From contig NZ_FNUC01000004.1 in NCBI RefSeq assembly GCF_900106035.1, positions 124,001 through 188,000 of the forward strand: 64,000 bases of DNA. Direction: 5' to 3'. This stretch comes from Jiangella alba. Its GTDB lineage: Bacteria; Actinomycetota; Actinomycetes; Jiangellales; Jiangellaceae. The position numbers and the translations under genes are program-made. The notes below the pieces were generated by a model, which did not search any database, had not been told where the DNA came from, and worked only from the letters and a program-made list of their open reading frames with translations. Positions 35,828 to 43,367 of this stretch are shown one piece after another. Each line of letters opens with the position of its first letter. Within the stretch, counting starts at the first letter, position 1.

Positions 35828-35871
35828 GGTGTGCGCTTCTTCCTCCTGGGTGCGGCTGACCACGGGATCGA

Positions 35872-36120
35872 TCAGCCGAAGACCTTGAACATCGCCCAGC
35901 CCAGGCCCAGATCGAGCAGCGAGACGGTGGCGATCATGATCGCCACGAAGACGAGCACGACGGCCGTGTACGTCAGCAGCTGCTTGCGAGTCGGGTAGAC
36001 GACCTTCCGCAGCTCGGCCACGACCTGGCGGATCCAGAGCGACAGCCGGGCGAACGGCCCGCGGCGCCGGGGCGAACGCGGACGCTCGGGTGTAGCGGTC
36101 TTGCCGCTGGTCTCCGTCAC
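35872..36120 (-). CDS. secE: Preprotein translocase subunit SecE
   Basis: An 82-residue single-span subunit that clamps SecY. The amphipathic helix [20 protein letters not shown] precedes the span [20 protein letters not shown]. The basic N-terminus ([12 protein letters not shown]) is typical of actinobacteria. It lies 55 nt after tRNA-Trp and just before nusG, the standard arrangement. Confidence 0.95.
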   Translation of the reverse strand: MTETSGKTATPERPRSPRRRGPFARLSLWIRQVVAELRKVVYPTRKQLLTYTAVVLVFVAIMIATVSLLDLGLGWAMFKVFG

Positions 36121-36174
36121 GTGCTACCTCGCTGACTCTGGAACAACGTCAGGCCGCTGGGTGTGGCGACCTCG

Positions 36175-36247
36175 CAGGGCAGGAGGGACTTGAACCCCCA
36201 ACCGCCGGTTTTGGAGACCGGTGCTCTACCAATTGAGCTACTGCCCT
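36175..36247 (-). tRNA. tRNA-Trp (CCA)
   Basis: A full cloverleaf on the minus strand: acceptor AGGGCAG/CTGCCCT, D-arm AGCTCAATTGGTAGAGC, anticodon stem-loop CCGGTCTCCAAAACCGG with anticodon CCA, and T-arm GGGGGTTCAAGTCCCTC. Discriminator G. The 3' CCA is not encoded. It lies directly upstream of secE, as in many actinobacteria, and is probably cotranscribed from the promoter at 36326-36355. Confidence 0.95.
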
Positions 36248-36325
36248 TCGAATGGACGCGACGGTTCCAGCCAGTGAGGTGCGGGCACGCTTCGGCTGGG
36301 GGTCCGGCGACCACCCAAGAGTGAG

Positions 36326-36355
36326 AGTGTACGGGGTGAGGGGCGTCCTGGTCGA
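36326..36355 (-). promoter_or_regulatory. Putative tRNA-Trp-secE-nusG promoter
   Basis: On the minus strand, -35 TCGACC (36350-36355) and -10 TACACT (36326-36331) are 18 bp apart, about 80 bp upstream of the tRNA. It faces away from the M14 carboxypeptidase gene, which is divergent. Confidence 0.6.
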
Positions 36356-36497
36356 ACTCGCTGCGGAGAGCGCTCTTCACCACCACGAAGGTCATAACGA
36401 GATCACCCCTCGGTCCGTTCCTTGACCGCCGCCCGGGCGCGACGGAATGATCACGATTCGAGCGAGATGTCACCTGCCGTCGACCGGGAGGCAGCCC

Positions 36498-38195
36498 GTG
36501 GCCACAGCGACCGTCCCCGTCCGTCTCGCCGCCGGCGCGCTCGCGCTCGGCCTGGCCGGAGCGCTCTTCGCCGGGCCGGTCGCGGCCGGCCGCCCCGCAC
36601 CGTCGGCCACCCTGCCCGGTGCGGAGGTCACCGTCGTCCGCGTCGAGGCGGGCACCGACGACGACCGCCGCCGGCTGCTCGGCCTCGGCCTGGACGTCGT
36701 CGACGCCGACGAGAGCGGCGCCGAGCTGTTCCTCTACGACGACGCCGAGGCGGCGGCCCTGCGCGCCGCCGGCTTCGACCCGGTCGTCGTCGACCACGAC
36801 CGGTCGCCGGCCGCGCTCGCGCAGGAGGCGACCCGCGCCGCCGAGGAGCGCGCCGAGGCGACGGCGGCGACGTCCGAGCTGCCGACCGGGCGGGTGTCGT
36901 ACCGCACGCTGGACGAGATCGAGGCCGAGCTGGCCGAGCTGGAGGCGGCCCACCCGGACCTCGTGCGCCGGTTCGCGCTGCCGCACCCGACGCTGCTCGG
37001 CCGCACCGTGTACGGCGTCGAGATCTCCCGCGACGTGCACGCGCCGTCCGGCGAGCCGGTGTTCCTCACCACGGGCGTGCACCACGCGCGCGAGTGGCCG
37101 ACCGCCGAGGTCACGCTGGAGTTCGCGTGGGACGTGCTGCAGCACGACGGCGCCGACGAGCGCGTCACGCGGCTGCTCGACAGCACGACGATGATCGTGG
37201 TGCCGGCGGTGAACCCGGACGGCTACGAGCTGTCGCGCAGCCTCGTCAACGAGCAGAAACGGAAGAACTGCCGGGTGGCGCACGGCGCCGTCCCCACGTA
37301 CGAGCAGTGCGCCGACCCCGTCAACGCCGGCCGCGGCGTCGACCTCAACCGCAACTACGCGCCGTTCTGGGGCGGGCCCGGGTCCAGCGGCAGCCAGACG
37401 GCCAGCAACCACTACGGCGAGGCGCCGTACTCCGAGCCGGAGATCCGCAACATCGCCGAACTGACCGCCGCCCACCAGGTCACCGTCGCGGTGCACAACC
37501 ACTCGCCGGACGGCCGGCTGCTGCGCGCCCCCAGCTCGCCGCTGGAGCCGGTGCCGGCCGACGTCGAGGCGTACGACGCGCTGGCCCAGGAGCTGGGCGC
37601 CGCGCTGGACTGGCCGGCCGGGCCATGGCCGGAGATCTACTACGAGGCCAGCGGCGTCGCCGAGCAGAACGCCTTCTACACCGCCGGGATCTTCGGGTTC
37701 ACGACGGAGATGACGCCCGGCCACGACGGGCTGGCGCGGTTCCACCCGCCGTACGAGTACGTCGTCGACCAGTACTTCGGCACCGGCAGCTACCCCGGGT
37801 CCAGCATGCGCGAGGCGCTGCTGATCGCCTGGGACGCGGCCGCCGACCCGGCGCTGCACTCGGTGCTCACGGGGCGGGCCAAGCCCGGCATCGAGCTGAC
37901 CATCGCCAAGGACGTCGTCGTCGACTCGTCGCCGGTGGCGGGCGCGGTCCTGTCGACGCCGGTCGAGCTCTCATCGACGCTGACGGTCCCGGCGAGCGGA
38001 CGGTTCGAGTGGCACGTCCAGCCGTCGCCGCGGCCCAGCCAGTACGAGTCCGCGCGGCTGCCGGAGAGCTGGACGGTGTCCTGCCGCAACCGCTCCGGCC
38101 GGGTCGTGCACAGCCAGCAGGTGACGATCGAGCGCGGCCAGAGCGCCGACCTGGACCTGCGCCGCTGCCCGGCGGTGCCGCCGAGGGGCCGCTGA
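36498..38195 (+). CDS. Secreted M14-family zinc carboxypeptidase
   Basis: A 565-residue protein from GTG 36498, chosen for its GGGAGG site and because it begins the signal peptide (VPVRLAAGALALGLAGALFA then GPVAAG). After a propeptide-like region the M14 domain starts around residue 135 (VSYRTLDEIEAELAELEAAH). Zinc ligands are His196 and Glu199 in GVHHAREWPT and a later His in VTVAVHNHSPDG; the catalytic Glu is in GFTTEMTPG. DLNRNYAPFWGG is the substrate carboxylate-binding signature. A C-terminal beta-type module (about residues 470-565) follows. It probably trims C-terminal residues from peptides outside the cell. Divergent from tRNA-Trp-secE. Confidence 0.9.
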   Translation: MATATVPVRLAAGALALGLAGALFAGPVAAGRPAPSATLPGAEVTVVRVEAGTDDDRRRLLGLGLDVVDADESGAELFLYDDAEAAALRAAGFDPVVVDHDRSPAALAQEATRAAEERAEATAATSELPTGRVSYRTLDEIEAELAELEAAHPDLVRRFALPHPTLLGRTVYGVEISRDVHAPSGEPVFLTTGVHHAREWPTAEVTLEFAWDVLQHDGADERVTRLLDSTTMIVVPAVNPDGYELSRSLVNEQKRKNCRVAHGAVPTYEQCADPVNAGRGVDLNRNYAPFWGGPGSSGSQTASNHYGEAPYSEPEIRNIAELTAAHQVTVAVHNHSPDGRLLRAPSSPLEPVPADVEAYDALAQELGAALDWPAGPWPEIYYEASGVAEQNAFYTAGIFGFTTEMTPGHDGLARFHPPYEYVVDQYFGTGSYPGSSMREALLIAWDAAADPALHSVLTGRAKPGIELTIAKDVVVDSSPVAGAVLSTPVELSSTLTVPASGRFEWHVQPSPRPSQYESARLPESWTVSCRNRSGRVVHSQQVTIERGQSADLDLRRCPAVPPRGR

Positions 38196-38262
38196 TCGCT
38201 GGCGCCGTCGGTCACGGGTCTCTACTGTCGATACAGAGGCCCGCGACCGGACGGAGAACGGC

Positions 38263-38727
38263 ATGAGCGGTACGGCGGACCCGCCCAAGACCGGCAGCGC
38301 CGAGCGGCTGCGGCCGCCCCGCGACGTCGTCCTCGCCGTGCGCCTCATGTACGCCGGCGCCGCCCTGACGGCTGTGCTCGGCCTGCTGCGGCTGATCGAC
38401 CCCGACGCGTACGAGGACGTCCTCGACACCTCGTCCGGCACCAGCGCCCGCGGCTCGTACGTCGTGTACCTCTTCGTCGTCGCCGCGATCTGGCTGCTGG
38501 TGGCCCGCTACTGCGCCCACGGCAGCCGGCGGGCCCGGCGGGCGGCGACGTTCTTCGCGGTCCTGTACGTGGCCGCCGTCGCGGCGACGCTCGCCGGCTC
38601 GCCGCGGTTCGACGCCTACAACGTGGTGAGCGTTCTCATCGCGGTGGTCGGCGCCGCCGTGATCTGGCTGTTGTACCGGCCCGATTCGCGGCGCTGGTTC
38701 CTGCGTCAACACCCTCCGACCAGCTAA
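38263..38727 (+). CDS. Small four-span membrane protein
   Basis: A 154-residue protein (MSGTADPPKTGSAERLRPPR) with four hydrophobic segments: VLAVRLMYAGAALTAVLGLL, YVVYLFVVAAIWLLVARYCA, AATFFAVLYVAAVAATLAGS and VVSVLIAVVGAAVIWLLYRP. The ending LLYRPDSRRWF resembles LLYRPESSAYY of the next gene, so the two look like diverged paralogues. No catalytic motif; function unknown. Confidence 0.8.
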   Translation: MSGTADPPKTGSAERLRPPRDVVLAVRLMYAGAALTAVLGLLRLIDPDAYEDVLDTSSGTSARGSYVVYLFVVAAIWLLVARYCAHGSRRARRAATFFAVLYVAAVAATLAGSPRFDAYNVVSVLIAVVGAAVIWLLYRPDSRRWFLRQHPPTS

Positions 38728-38768
38728 GGTGCGCCAGAAAGGCACCCGACGACGATGGAGAATCGACC

Positions 38769-39398
38769 ATGAGTGGCACCACCCCTCCGCCGGGATCCGG
38801 TCCGGGCGAGGACGAGAACCCGTATGCGCAGTCGGGCCAGGGCCGGCCGCCGGAGCAGCCGTGGGGGGCCACGCCGCCGCCCAGCGGGCCGCCGGCGTGG
38901 AGCGGGCCGGTCGACGGGGGTGCCTCCGCCTGGGGCGAACCCGCGCCGCCGTCCGAGCCGCCGCAGTCGATCCGCCGCGCCGCCATCCTGATGTACGTCG
39001 GCGCCGGCCTGTCGGTGCTCGGCCTGCTGTTCACACTGCTGGCGCGCGACTCCATTCGCGACGCGATCCGCGACAACGACAGCAGCCTCAGCGCTGACGA
39101 CGTCGACGCCGCCGCCAACCTCATCGTCGGGGTGGGCGTCGTGGTCGGCCTGCTCGGCGCCGCGCTGTGGCTGTGGATGGCCTACGCCAACAAGGCCGGC
39201 AAGTCGTGGGCCCGGGTGGTCGCCACCGTGCTCGGTGGTCTGAACATCCTGTTCACGCTGTTCTCGCTCAGCGGTGGCGGCGGCCTCAACCTCATCATCA
39301 ACGTGCTGACCATCGCGCTGGCGGCGTACATCCTGTACCTGCTGTACCGGCCCGAGTCGAGCGCCTACTACGCCGCCGTGAGCGGCAAGCGGCGCTGA
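38769..39398 (+). CDS. Membrane protein with Pro-rich N-terminus
   Basis: A 209-residue protein. The first 65 residues are Pro/Gly-rich and hydrophilic (MSGTTPPPGSGPGEDENPYA and following), typical of actinobacterial proteins with a disordered cytoplasmic tail. Four spans follow (AAILMYVGAGLSVLGLLFTL, LIVGVGVVVGLLGAALWLWM, and two more). It shares the C-terminal LLYRPxS with the preceding gene and lies 41 nt after it. The stretch DSIRDAIRDNDSSLSADDVD forms an exposed loop. Function unknown. Confidence 0.8.
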   Translation: MSGTTPPPGSGPGEDENPYAQSGQGRPPEQPWGATPPPSGPPAWSGPVDGGASAWGEPAPPSEPPQSIRRAAILMYVGAGLSVLGLLFTLLARDSIRDAIRDNDSSLSADDVDAAANLIVGVGVVVGLLGAALWLWMAYANKAGKSWARVVATVLGGLNILFTLFSLSGGGGLNLIINVLTIALAAYILYLLYRPESSAYYAAVSGKRR

Positions 39399-39449
39399 CT
39401 CGTCCAATCGGCGCAACCCCTTGGCGCGGCGCGGCGAGGTGATGCCAAG

Positions 39450-40676
39450 ATGAACGGCATGACCCCGCCTGCGCCCGCCGGCGCCCGCCCCCGCGTCTCT
39501 GCCCGCATCGCCGCCATCGCCGAGTCGGCCACGCTCGCGGTCGATGCGAAGGCGAAGGCGCTCAAGGCGGCGGGCCGGCCGGTCATCGGCTTCGGGGCCG
39601 GCGAGCCCGACTTCGCGACGCCCGACTACATCGTCGAGGCCGCGGTCGAGGCCTGCCGCGACCCCCGCAACCACCGCTACACCCCGGCCGGCGGCCTGCC
39701 CGAGCTGAAGGAGGCCGTCGCGGCGAAGACGCTGCGCGACTCCGGCTACCAGGTCGAGCCGAGCCAGGTGCTCATCACCAACGGCGGCAAGCAGGCCGTC
39801 TACGAGACCTTCGCGGCGCTGCTCGATCCCGGCGACGAAGTGCTGCTGCCCACGCCGTACTGGACCACGTACCCCGAGTCCATCGCGCTGGCCGGCGGCG
39901 TCCCCGTCGAGGTGCTGGCCGACGAGACCACCGGCTACCGCGTCAGCGTCGAGCAGCTCGAGGCGGCCCGCACGCCGCGCACCAAGGTGCTGCTGTTCGT
40001 GTCGCCGTCGAACCCCACCGGCGCCGTGTACTCCCCCGAGACGGTCCGCGAGATCGGCCGGTGGGCGCACGCCAACGGCCTGTGGGTCGTCACCGACGAG
40101 ATCTACGAGCACCTCGTCTACGGCGACGCCACGTTCTCGTCCATCGTGGTCGAGGTGCCCGAGCTGGCCGACACCTGCGTCGTCGTCAACGGCGTGGCCA
40201 AGACCTACGCCATGACGGGCTGGCGGGTCGGCTGGATGATCGGCCCGAAGGACGTCATCAAGGCGGCCGGCAACCTGCAGTCGCACGCCACGTCCAACGT
40301 CTCCAACGTCGCGCAGCGGGCCGCGCTGGCCGCCGTCTCCGGCGACCTCTCCGCCGTCGCCGAGATGCGGGCCGCCTTCGACCGTCGCCGCCGCACCATG
40401 GTGTCGATGCTCAACGAGATCGACGGCGTCTTCTGCCCCGAGCCCGAGGGCGCGTTCTACGCGTACCCGTCGGTGAAGGACGTGCTCGGCCGCACCATCG
40501 CCGGGCGCACGCCGAAGACCAGCGCCGAGCTGGCCGAGCTCATCCTCGAGGAGGCCGAGGTCGCGGTGGTGCCGGGCGAGGCGTTCGGCCCGAGCGGCTA
40601 CCTGCGGCTCTCGTACGCCCTGGGCGACGACGATCTCGCCGAGGGCGTCGGGCGCATCCAGCGGCTGCTCGGCTGA
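39450..40676 (+). CDS. PLP-dependent aminotransferase, aspartate type (class I)
   Basis: A 408-residue fold-type I enzyme. The PLP lysine is Lys251 in [39 protein letters not shown] and [12 protein letters not shown] are the cofactor and substrate blocks, and the C-terminal Arg is in [10 protein letters not shown]. It most likely converts aspartate and 2-oxoglutarate to oxaloacetate and glutamate. The Met at 39459 is an alternative start. Actinobacteria commonly place it between secE and the adenosine deaminase gene, as here; the deaminase begins 10 nt downstream. Confidence 0.92.
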   Translation: MNGMTPPAPAGARPRVSARIAAIAESATLAVDAKAKALKAAGRPVIGFGAGEPDFATPDYIVEAAVEACRDPRNHRYTPAGGLPELKEAVAAKTLRDSGYQVEPSQVLITNGGKQAVYETFAALLDPGDEVLLPTPYWTTYPESIALAGGVPVEVLADETTGYRVSVEQLEAARTPRTKVLLFVSPSNPTGAVYSPETVREIGRWAHANGLWVVTDEIYEHLVYGDATFSSIVVEVPELADTCVVVNGVAKTYAMTGWRVGWMIGPKDVIKAAGNLQSHATSNVSNVAQRAALAAVSGDLSAVAEMRAAFDRRRRTMVSMLNEIDGVFCPEPEGAFYAYPSVKDVLGRTIAGRTPKTSAELAELILEEAEVAVVPGEAFGPSGYLRLSYALGDDDLAEGVGRIQRLLG

Positions 40677-40686
40677 GTTCGCGGCG

Positions 40687-41712
40687 GTGACCGGACCAGC
40701 CCTTCGCGACCTGCGGGCCCTGCCCAAGGCGCACCTGCACCTGCACTTCACCGGCTCGATGCGGCACGCGACGCTGCTCGACCTCGCCGACGAGCACGGC
40801 GTGCGGCTGCCCGACTCGCTGCGCGAGGACTGGCCGCCGCTGCTGTCGGCGGCCGACGAGAAGGGCTGGTTCCGGTTCCAGCGGCTGTACGACCTCGCCC
40901 GGTCGGTGCTGCGGACGGAGCGCGACGTGCGGCGGCTGGTCACCGAGGCGGCCGAGGACGAGGCGGCCGAGGGGTCCGGCTGGCTGGAGATCCAGGTCGA
41001 CCCGTCAGGCTACGGCGGCCGGTTCGGCGGCATCACCGCGTTCACCGACCTCGTGCTCGACGCGGCGCGGGTCGCGTCGGCGTCGACGGGGGTCGGGATC
41101 GCCGTGGTGATCGCGGCGAACCGGACCCGGCACCCGCTCGACGCCCGCACGCTGGCCCGGCTCGCCGTCCAGTACGCGGGTCGCGGCGTGGTCGGGTTCG
41201 GGCTCTCCAACGACGAGCGGCGCGGCGTCATCGCGGAGTTCGCGCCCGCCTTCGCCATCGCCGGCCGGGCCGACCTCATCTCCGTCCCGCACGGTGGCGA
41301 GCTGCGCGGCCCCGGCAGCGCCCGTGCCTGCCTCGACGACCTCCACGCCGACCGGCTGGGGCACGGCATCCGCTCGGTGGAGGACCCCGCGCTGCTGGCC
41401 CGCATCGTCGACGCGCGGACCACCCTCGAGGTCTGCCCCGCGTCCAACGTCAGCCTCGGCGTCTACCCGACGCCCGCCGACGTACCGCTGCGCGCCCTGG
41501 CCGACGCGGGAGCGCGGGTGGCGCTCGGCGCCGACGACCCGCTGCTGTTCGGGTCGCGGCTGCTGGACCAGTACGAGACCGCGCGGCACGTGCACGGCTT
41601 CTCCGACGCCGACCTCGCCGAGCTCGCCCGCGGCTCGATCGAGGGCTCGTCCGCCCCGTCCGACGTCCGCAAGGTCCTCCTCGAAGGCGTCGACGCCTGG
41701 TTGGCGTCCTGA
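40687..41712 (+). CDS. Adenosine deaminase family protein
   Basis: A 341-residue amidohydrolase starting at GTG 40687. Zinc ligands His18 and His20 are in KAHLHLHFTGS, with later ligands in SVPHGGELRG, DRLGHGIRS and the Asp of LGADDPLLFGS. CPASNVSLGVYP is the family block. It deaminates adenosine or a related nucleoside. The usual LDGA after the first His pair is FTGS here, as in the ADAL-like actinobacterial group, so the exact substrate is uncertain. It lies 10 nt after the aminotransferase and is probably cotranscribed. Confidence 0.85.
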   Translation: MTGPALRDLRALPKAHLHLHFTGSMRHATLLDLADEHGVRLPDSLREDWPPLLSAADEKGWFRFQRLYDLARSVLRTERDVRRLVTEAAEDEAAEGSGWLEIQVDPSGYGGRFGGITAFTDLVLDAARVASASTGVGIAVVIAANRTRHPLDARTLARLAVQYAGRGVVGFGLSNDERRGVIAEFAPAFAIAGRADLISVPHGGELRGPGSARACLDDLHADRLGHGIRSVEDPALLARIVDARTTLEVCPASNVSLGVYPTPADVPLRALADAGARVALGADDPLLFGSRLLDQYETARHVHGFSDADLAELARGSIEGSSAPSDVRKVLLEGVDAWLAS

Positions 41713-41760
41713 GGTTCTGCGGAGGTGTGGCGCCTCCCCGTCCGCTGCGGTGCGGGGCGT

Positions 41761-41815
41761 CGTGATCATGTCCCCTAGCGGTCGCTCACACGCCGCAACC
41801 GAACATGATCATGGA
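41761..41815. repeat. Dispersed palindromic element, copy B
   Basis: TGATCATGTCC and GAACATGATCA form inverted ends around a core whose reverse complement is GCGGCGTGTGAGCGACCG, one base different from copy A at 1412-1463. It sits between the convergent deaminase and PIG-L genes, where it might also act as a terminator. Confidence 0.6.
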
Positions 41816-41853
41816 AACATGGTCCCTCTTGCGCCACACCCAACCGCATGCTC

Positions 41854-42657
41854 CTACGCCGGCGCACCGACCACGGCCGGAAGAGCCAGCTCGTCCAAGA
41901 TCCCAGAACTGGCGCCCGACCGCAGGTACCACTCGTAGCCGTACGCCTCGTCGAAGCCGGCGTGGCCGAGCGACTCGGCGCTGACCTGGCTGGCGTGCAC
42001 GGCGATGGCGGCCCGTTTGACCGCCAGCTCCCCCGCCGTCGCCCCGATGCGCAGCGCGACGTCGGCGGACGGGACGCCGAACGGCAGGCCGGTCGCCTCG
42101 GCGGCGGCGTGGATGAGGTGCGACCGGGTGACGCGGTCGTGCAGGTGGTCGCGGTCGACGGTGGACTGGTAGGCGGTGACGCCGGTCAGCCGGGCGGCCG
42201 CCGCGCCGATGCGGTGCGCCGCCAGGTGGTCCGGGTGCCCGTAGATGCCGCGGCCGTCGTCGTGGACGAGGGCCTCGGCGGACTCCTCGTCGATCAGGTC
42301 GGCCATACGCCGGGCGACGCGCGAGGGGTCGGCCGCGGCGAGGGCGTCGGGGTGGACGTTGTCGGCGGCGCCGGGCAGCCCGGAGTCGCGGGCGCCGAGC
42401 AGCACCAGTCGCTGCACACCCAGTAGGGCCGCCGCGCTCTCCAGCTCGGCGACCCGCCGCTGCGCCATCGTCTCGCCGGGCGACAGCGGCACGTGCACCT
42501 CGCCCAGCTCGCCGAGCGTGGCCGTGACCAGCACGACCCGCGCCCCGGCGTCGGCCAGGCGGCGCATCGTCACGCCGGTGAAGATCGCCTCGTCGTCGGG
42601 GTGGGCGTGGAGGACGAGGACGGTGCGCCCGCGGAGGGGCGAGGGGTTCGAGAACAT
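41854..42657 (-). CDS. PIG-L family (MshB/Mca-type) deacetylase
   Basis: A 267-residue zinc-dependent N-acetylglucosaminyl deacetylase-type protein. The zinc motif AHPDDE is at residues 18-23 and the second motif HPDH near residue 140 (GIYGHPDHLAAHRIG). Actinobacterial members include MshB and Mca in mycothiol biosynthesis and detoxification, and sugar deacetylases in antibiotic pathways; this protein is somewhat shorter than MshB, so a mycothiol role is possible but not proven. An AGGCAGGA site precedes the ATG. A cysteine-rich short ORF lies 64 nt upstream and may regulate it. Confidence 0.85.
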   Translation of the reverse strand: MFSNPSPLRGRTVLVLHAHPDDEAIFTGVTMRRLADAGARVVLVTATLGELGEVHVPLSPGETMAQRRVAELESAAALLGVQRLVLLGARDSGLPGAADNVHPDALAAADPSRVARRMADLIDEESAEALVHDDGRGIYGHPDHLAAHRIGAAAARLTGVTAYQSTVDRDHLHDRVTRSHLIHAAAEATGLPFGVPSADVALRIGATAGELAVKRAAIAVHASQVSAESLGHAGFDEAYGYEWYLRSGASSGILDELALPAVVGAPA

Positions 42658-42721
42658 TCCTGCCTGCTGTGGTGACGGAGCCGGCGAACGGCCCCGAGGG
42701 TGGTCGGGTCGCGGGTGAGGT

Positions 42722-42784
42722 TCAGCGACAGCGACAACAGCAGGACATGCCGAGGACCGCCGGGACGGCGGTGCGGGTCGGCAT
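42722..42784 (-). CDS. Cysteine-rich putative leader peptide (uORF)
   Basis: A 20-codon ORF starting at ATG 42782-42784: MPTRTAVPAVLGMSCCCRCR, then TGA. Four of the last six residues are Cys. It lies 64 nt upstream of the PIG-L gene on the same strand, in the 193-bp gap after the HxlR gene. Short Cys-rich uORFs are known in mycobacteria as cysteine-sensing attenuators of sulfur genes. No strong ribosome site is visible, so it may be leaderless or start at the internal Met. Translation is inferred. Confidence 0.5.
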   Translation of the reverse strand: MPTRTAVPAVLGMSCCCRCR

Positions 42785-42850
42785 GGCGATCACGAGCGCA
42801 GAGTCTGCCACATCGGCGGGCGCCCGCGCACCCCGTTCCGGGCAGGAACC

Positions 42851-43285
42851 TCAGGCGTCGACGAGCTCGGCGGCGGCCGCGGCGCGCTGGTCGTACGCGT
42901 CGCGCGCGGCGGCGATCTCCTGCTGGTGGTCCTCGGTCCAGCGGACCAGCGCCTCGATGGTGTCGTGCAGGGTGGCGCCGAGCGGCGTCAGCTCGTAGTC
43001 GACCCGCGGCGGCACGACGGGGTGCACGGTGCGGCGGACCAGGCCGTCGCGCTCCAGCTGGCGCAGGGTGACCGTCAGCATGCGCTGGCTGACGCCGTCG
43101 ATGCGGCGGCGCAGCTCGGTGAAGCGCAGGCTGCGGCCGTCGAGCAGGGCGATGACGAGCAGCGACCACTTGTCCGCGATGCGGTCGAGGATCTGCCGGA
43201 CGTCGCAGTCTTCGCGCGGGTCCCACTGCTGGCAGTCGTCGGTTCCCTGAGGGTGCCCGGGTGACTTCGAAGTGCCTTCTTCCAT
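42851..43285 (-). CDS. HxlR-type winged-helix transcriptional regulator
   Basis: A 144-residue regulator. The HxlR winged helix spans CDVRQILDRIADKWSLLVIA, LRFTELRRRIDGVSQRMLTV and TLRQLERDGLVRRTVHP, with the wing VVPPRVDYELTPLG. Cys in DDCQQWDPREDCDV could be redox sensors, as in some family members. It is divergent from an MFS exporter gene, with an inverted repeat in the gap; regulators of this type usually control the neighbouring gene in response to aldehydes, quinones or drugs. Confidence 0.88.
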   Translation of the reverse strand: MEEGTSKSPGHPQGTDDCQQWDPREDCDVRQILDRIADKWSLLVIALLDGRSLRFTELRRRIDGVSQRMLTVTLRQLERDGLVRRTVHPVVPPRVDYELTPLGATLHDTIEALVRWTEDHQQEIAAARDAYDQRAAAAAELVDA

Positions 43286-43326
43286 GGTCAGCCATAGTGC
43301 CGGAAGATGCGATCAGTTACAAGAAG

Positions 43327-43343
43327 GAACCGACCCTCGGTTC
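43327..43343. promoter_or_regulatory. Inverted-repeat operator candidate between HxlR and MFS genes
   Basis: GAACCGA-CCC-TCGGTTC is a perfect inverted repeat with 7-bp arms in the 82-bp gap between the divergent genes, flanked by GTTAC and GATAAC. Its size and position suit a dimeric HxlR site. The ribosome site AAGGAG of the MFS gene follows at 43354. Confidence 0.5.
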
Positions 43344-43367
43344 GATAACCATGAAGGAGCGCTTCCC

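Noticed and set aside
42570..43295. 241-codon open frame antiparallel/alternative to HxlR and PIG-L
   Set aside because: Alternative frame of two well-supported genes, with an Arg/Pro/Ala-rich translation typical of shadows.
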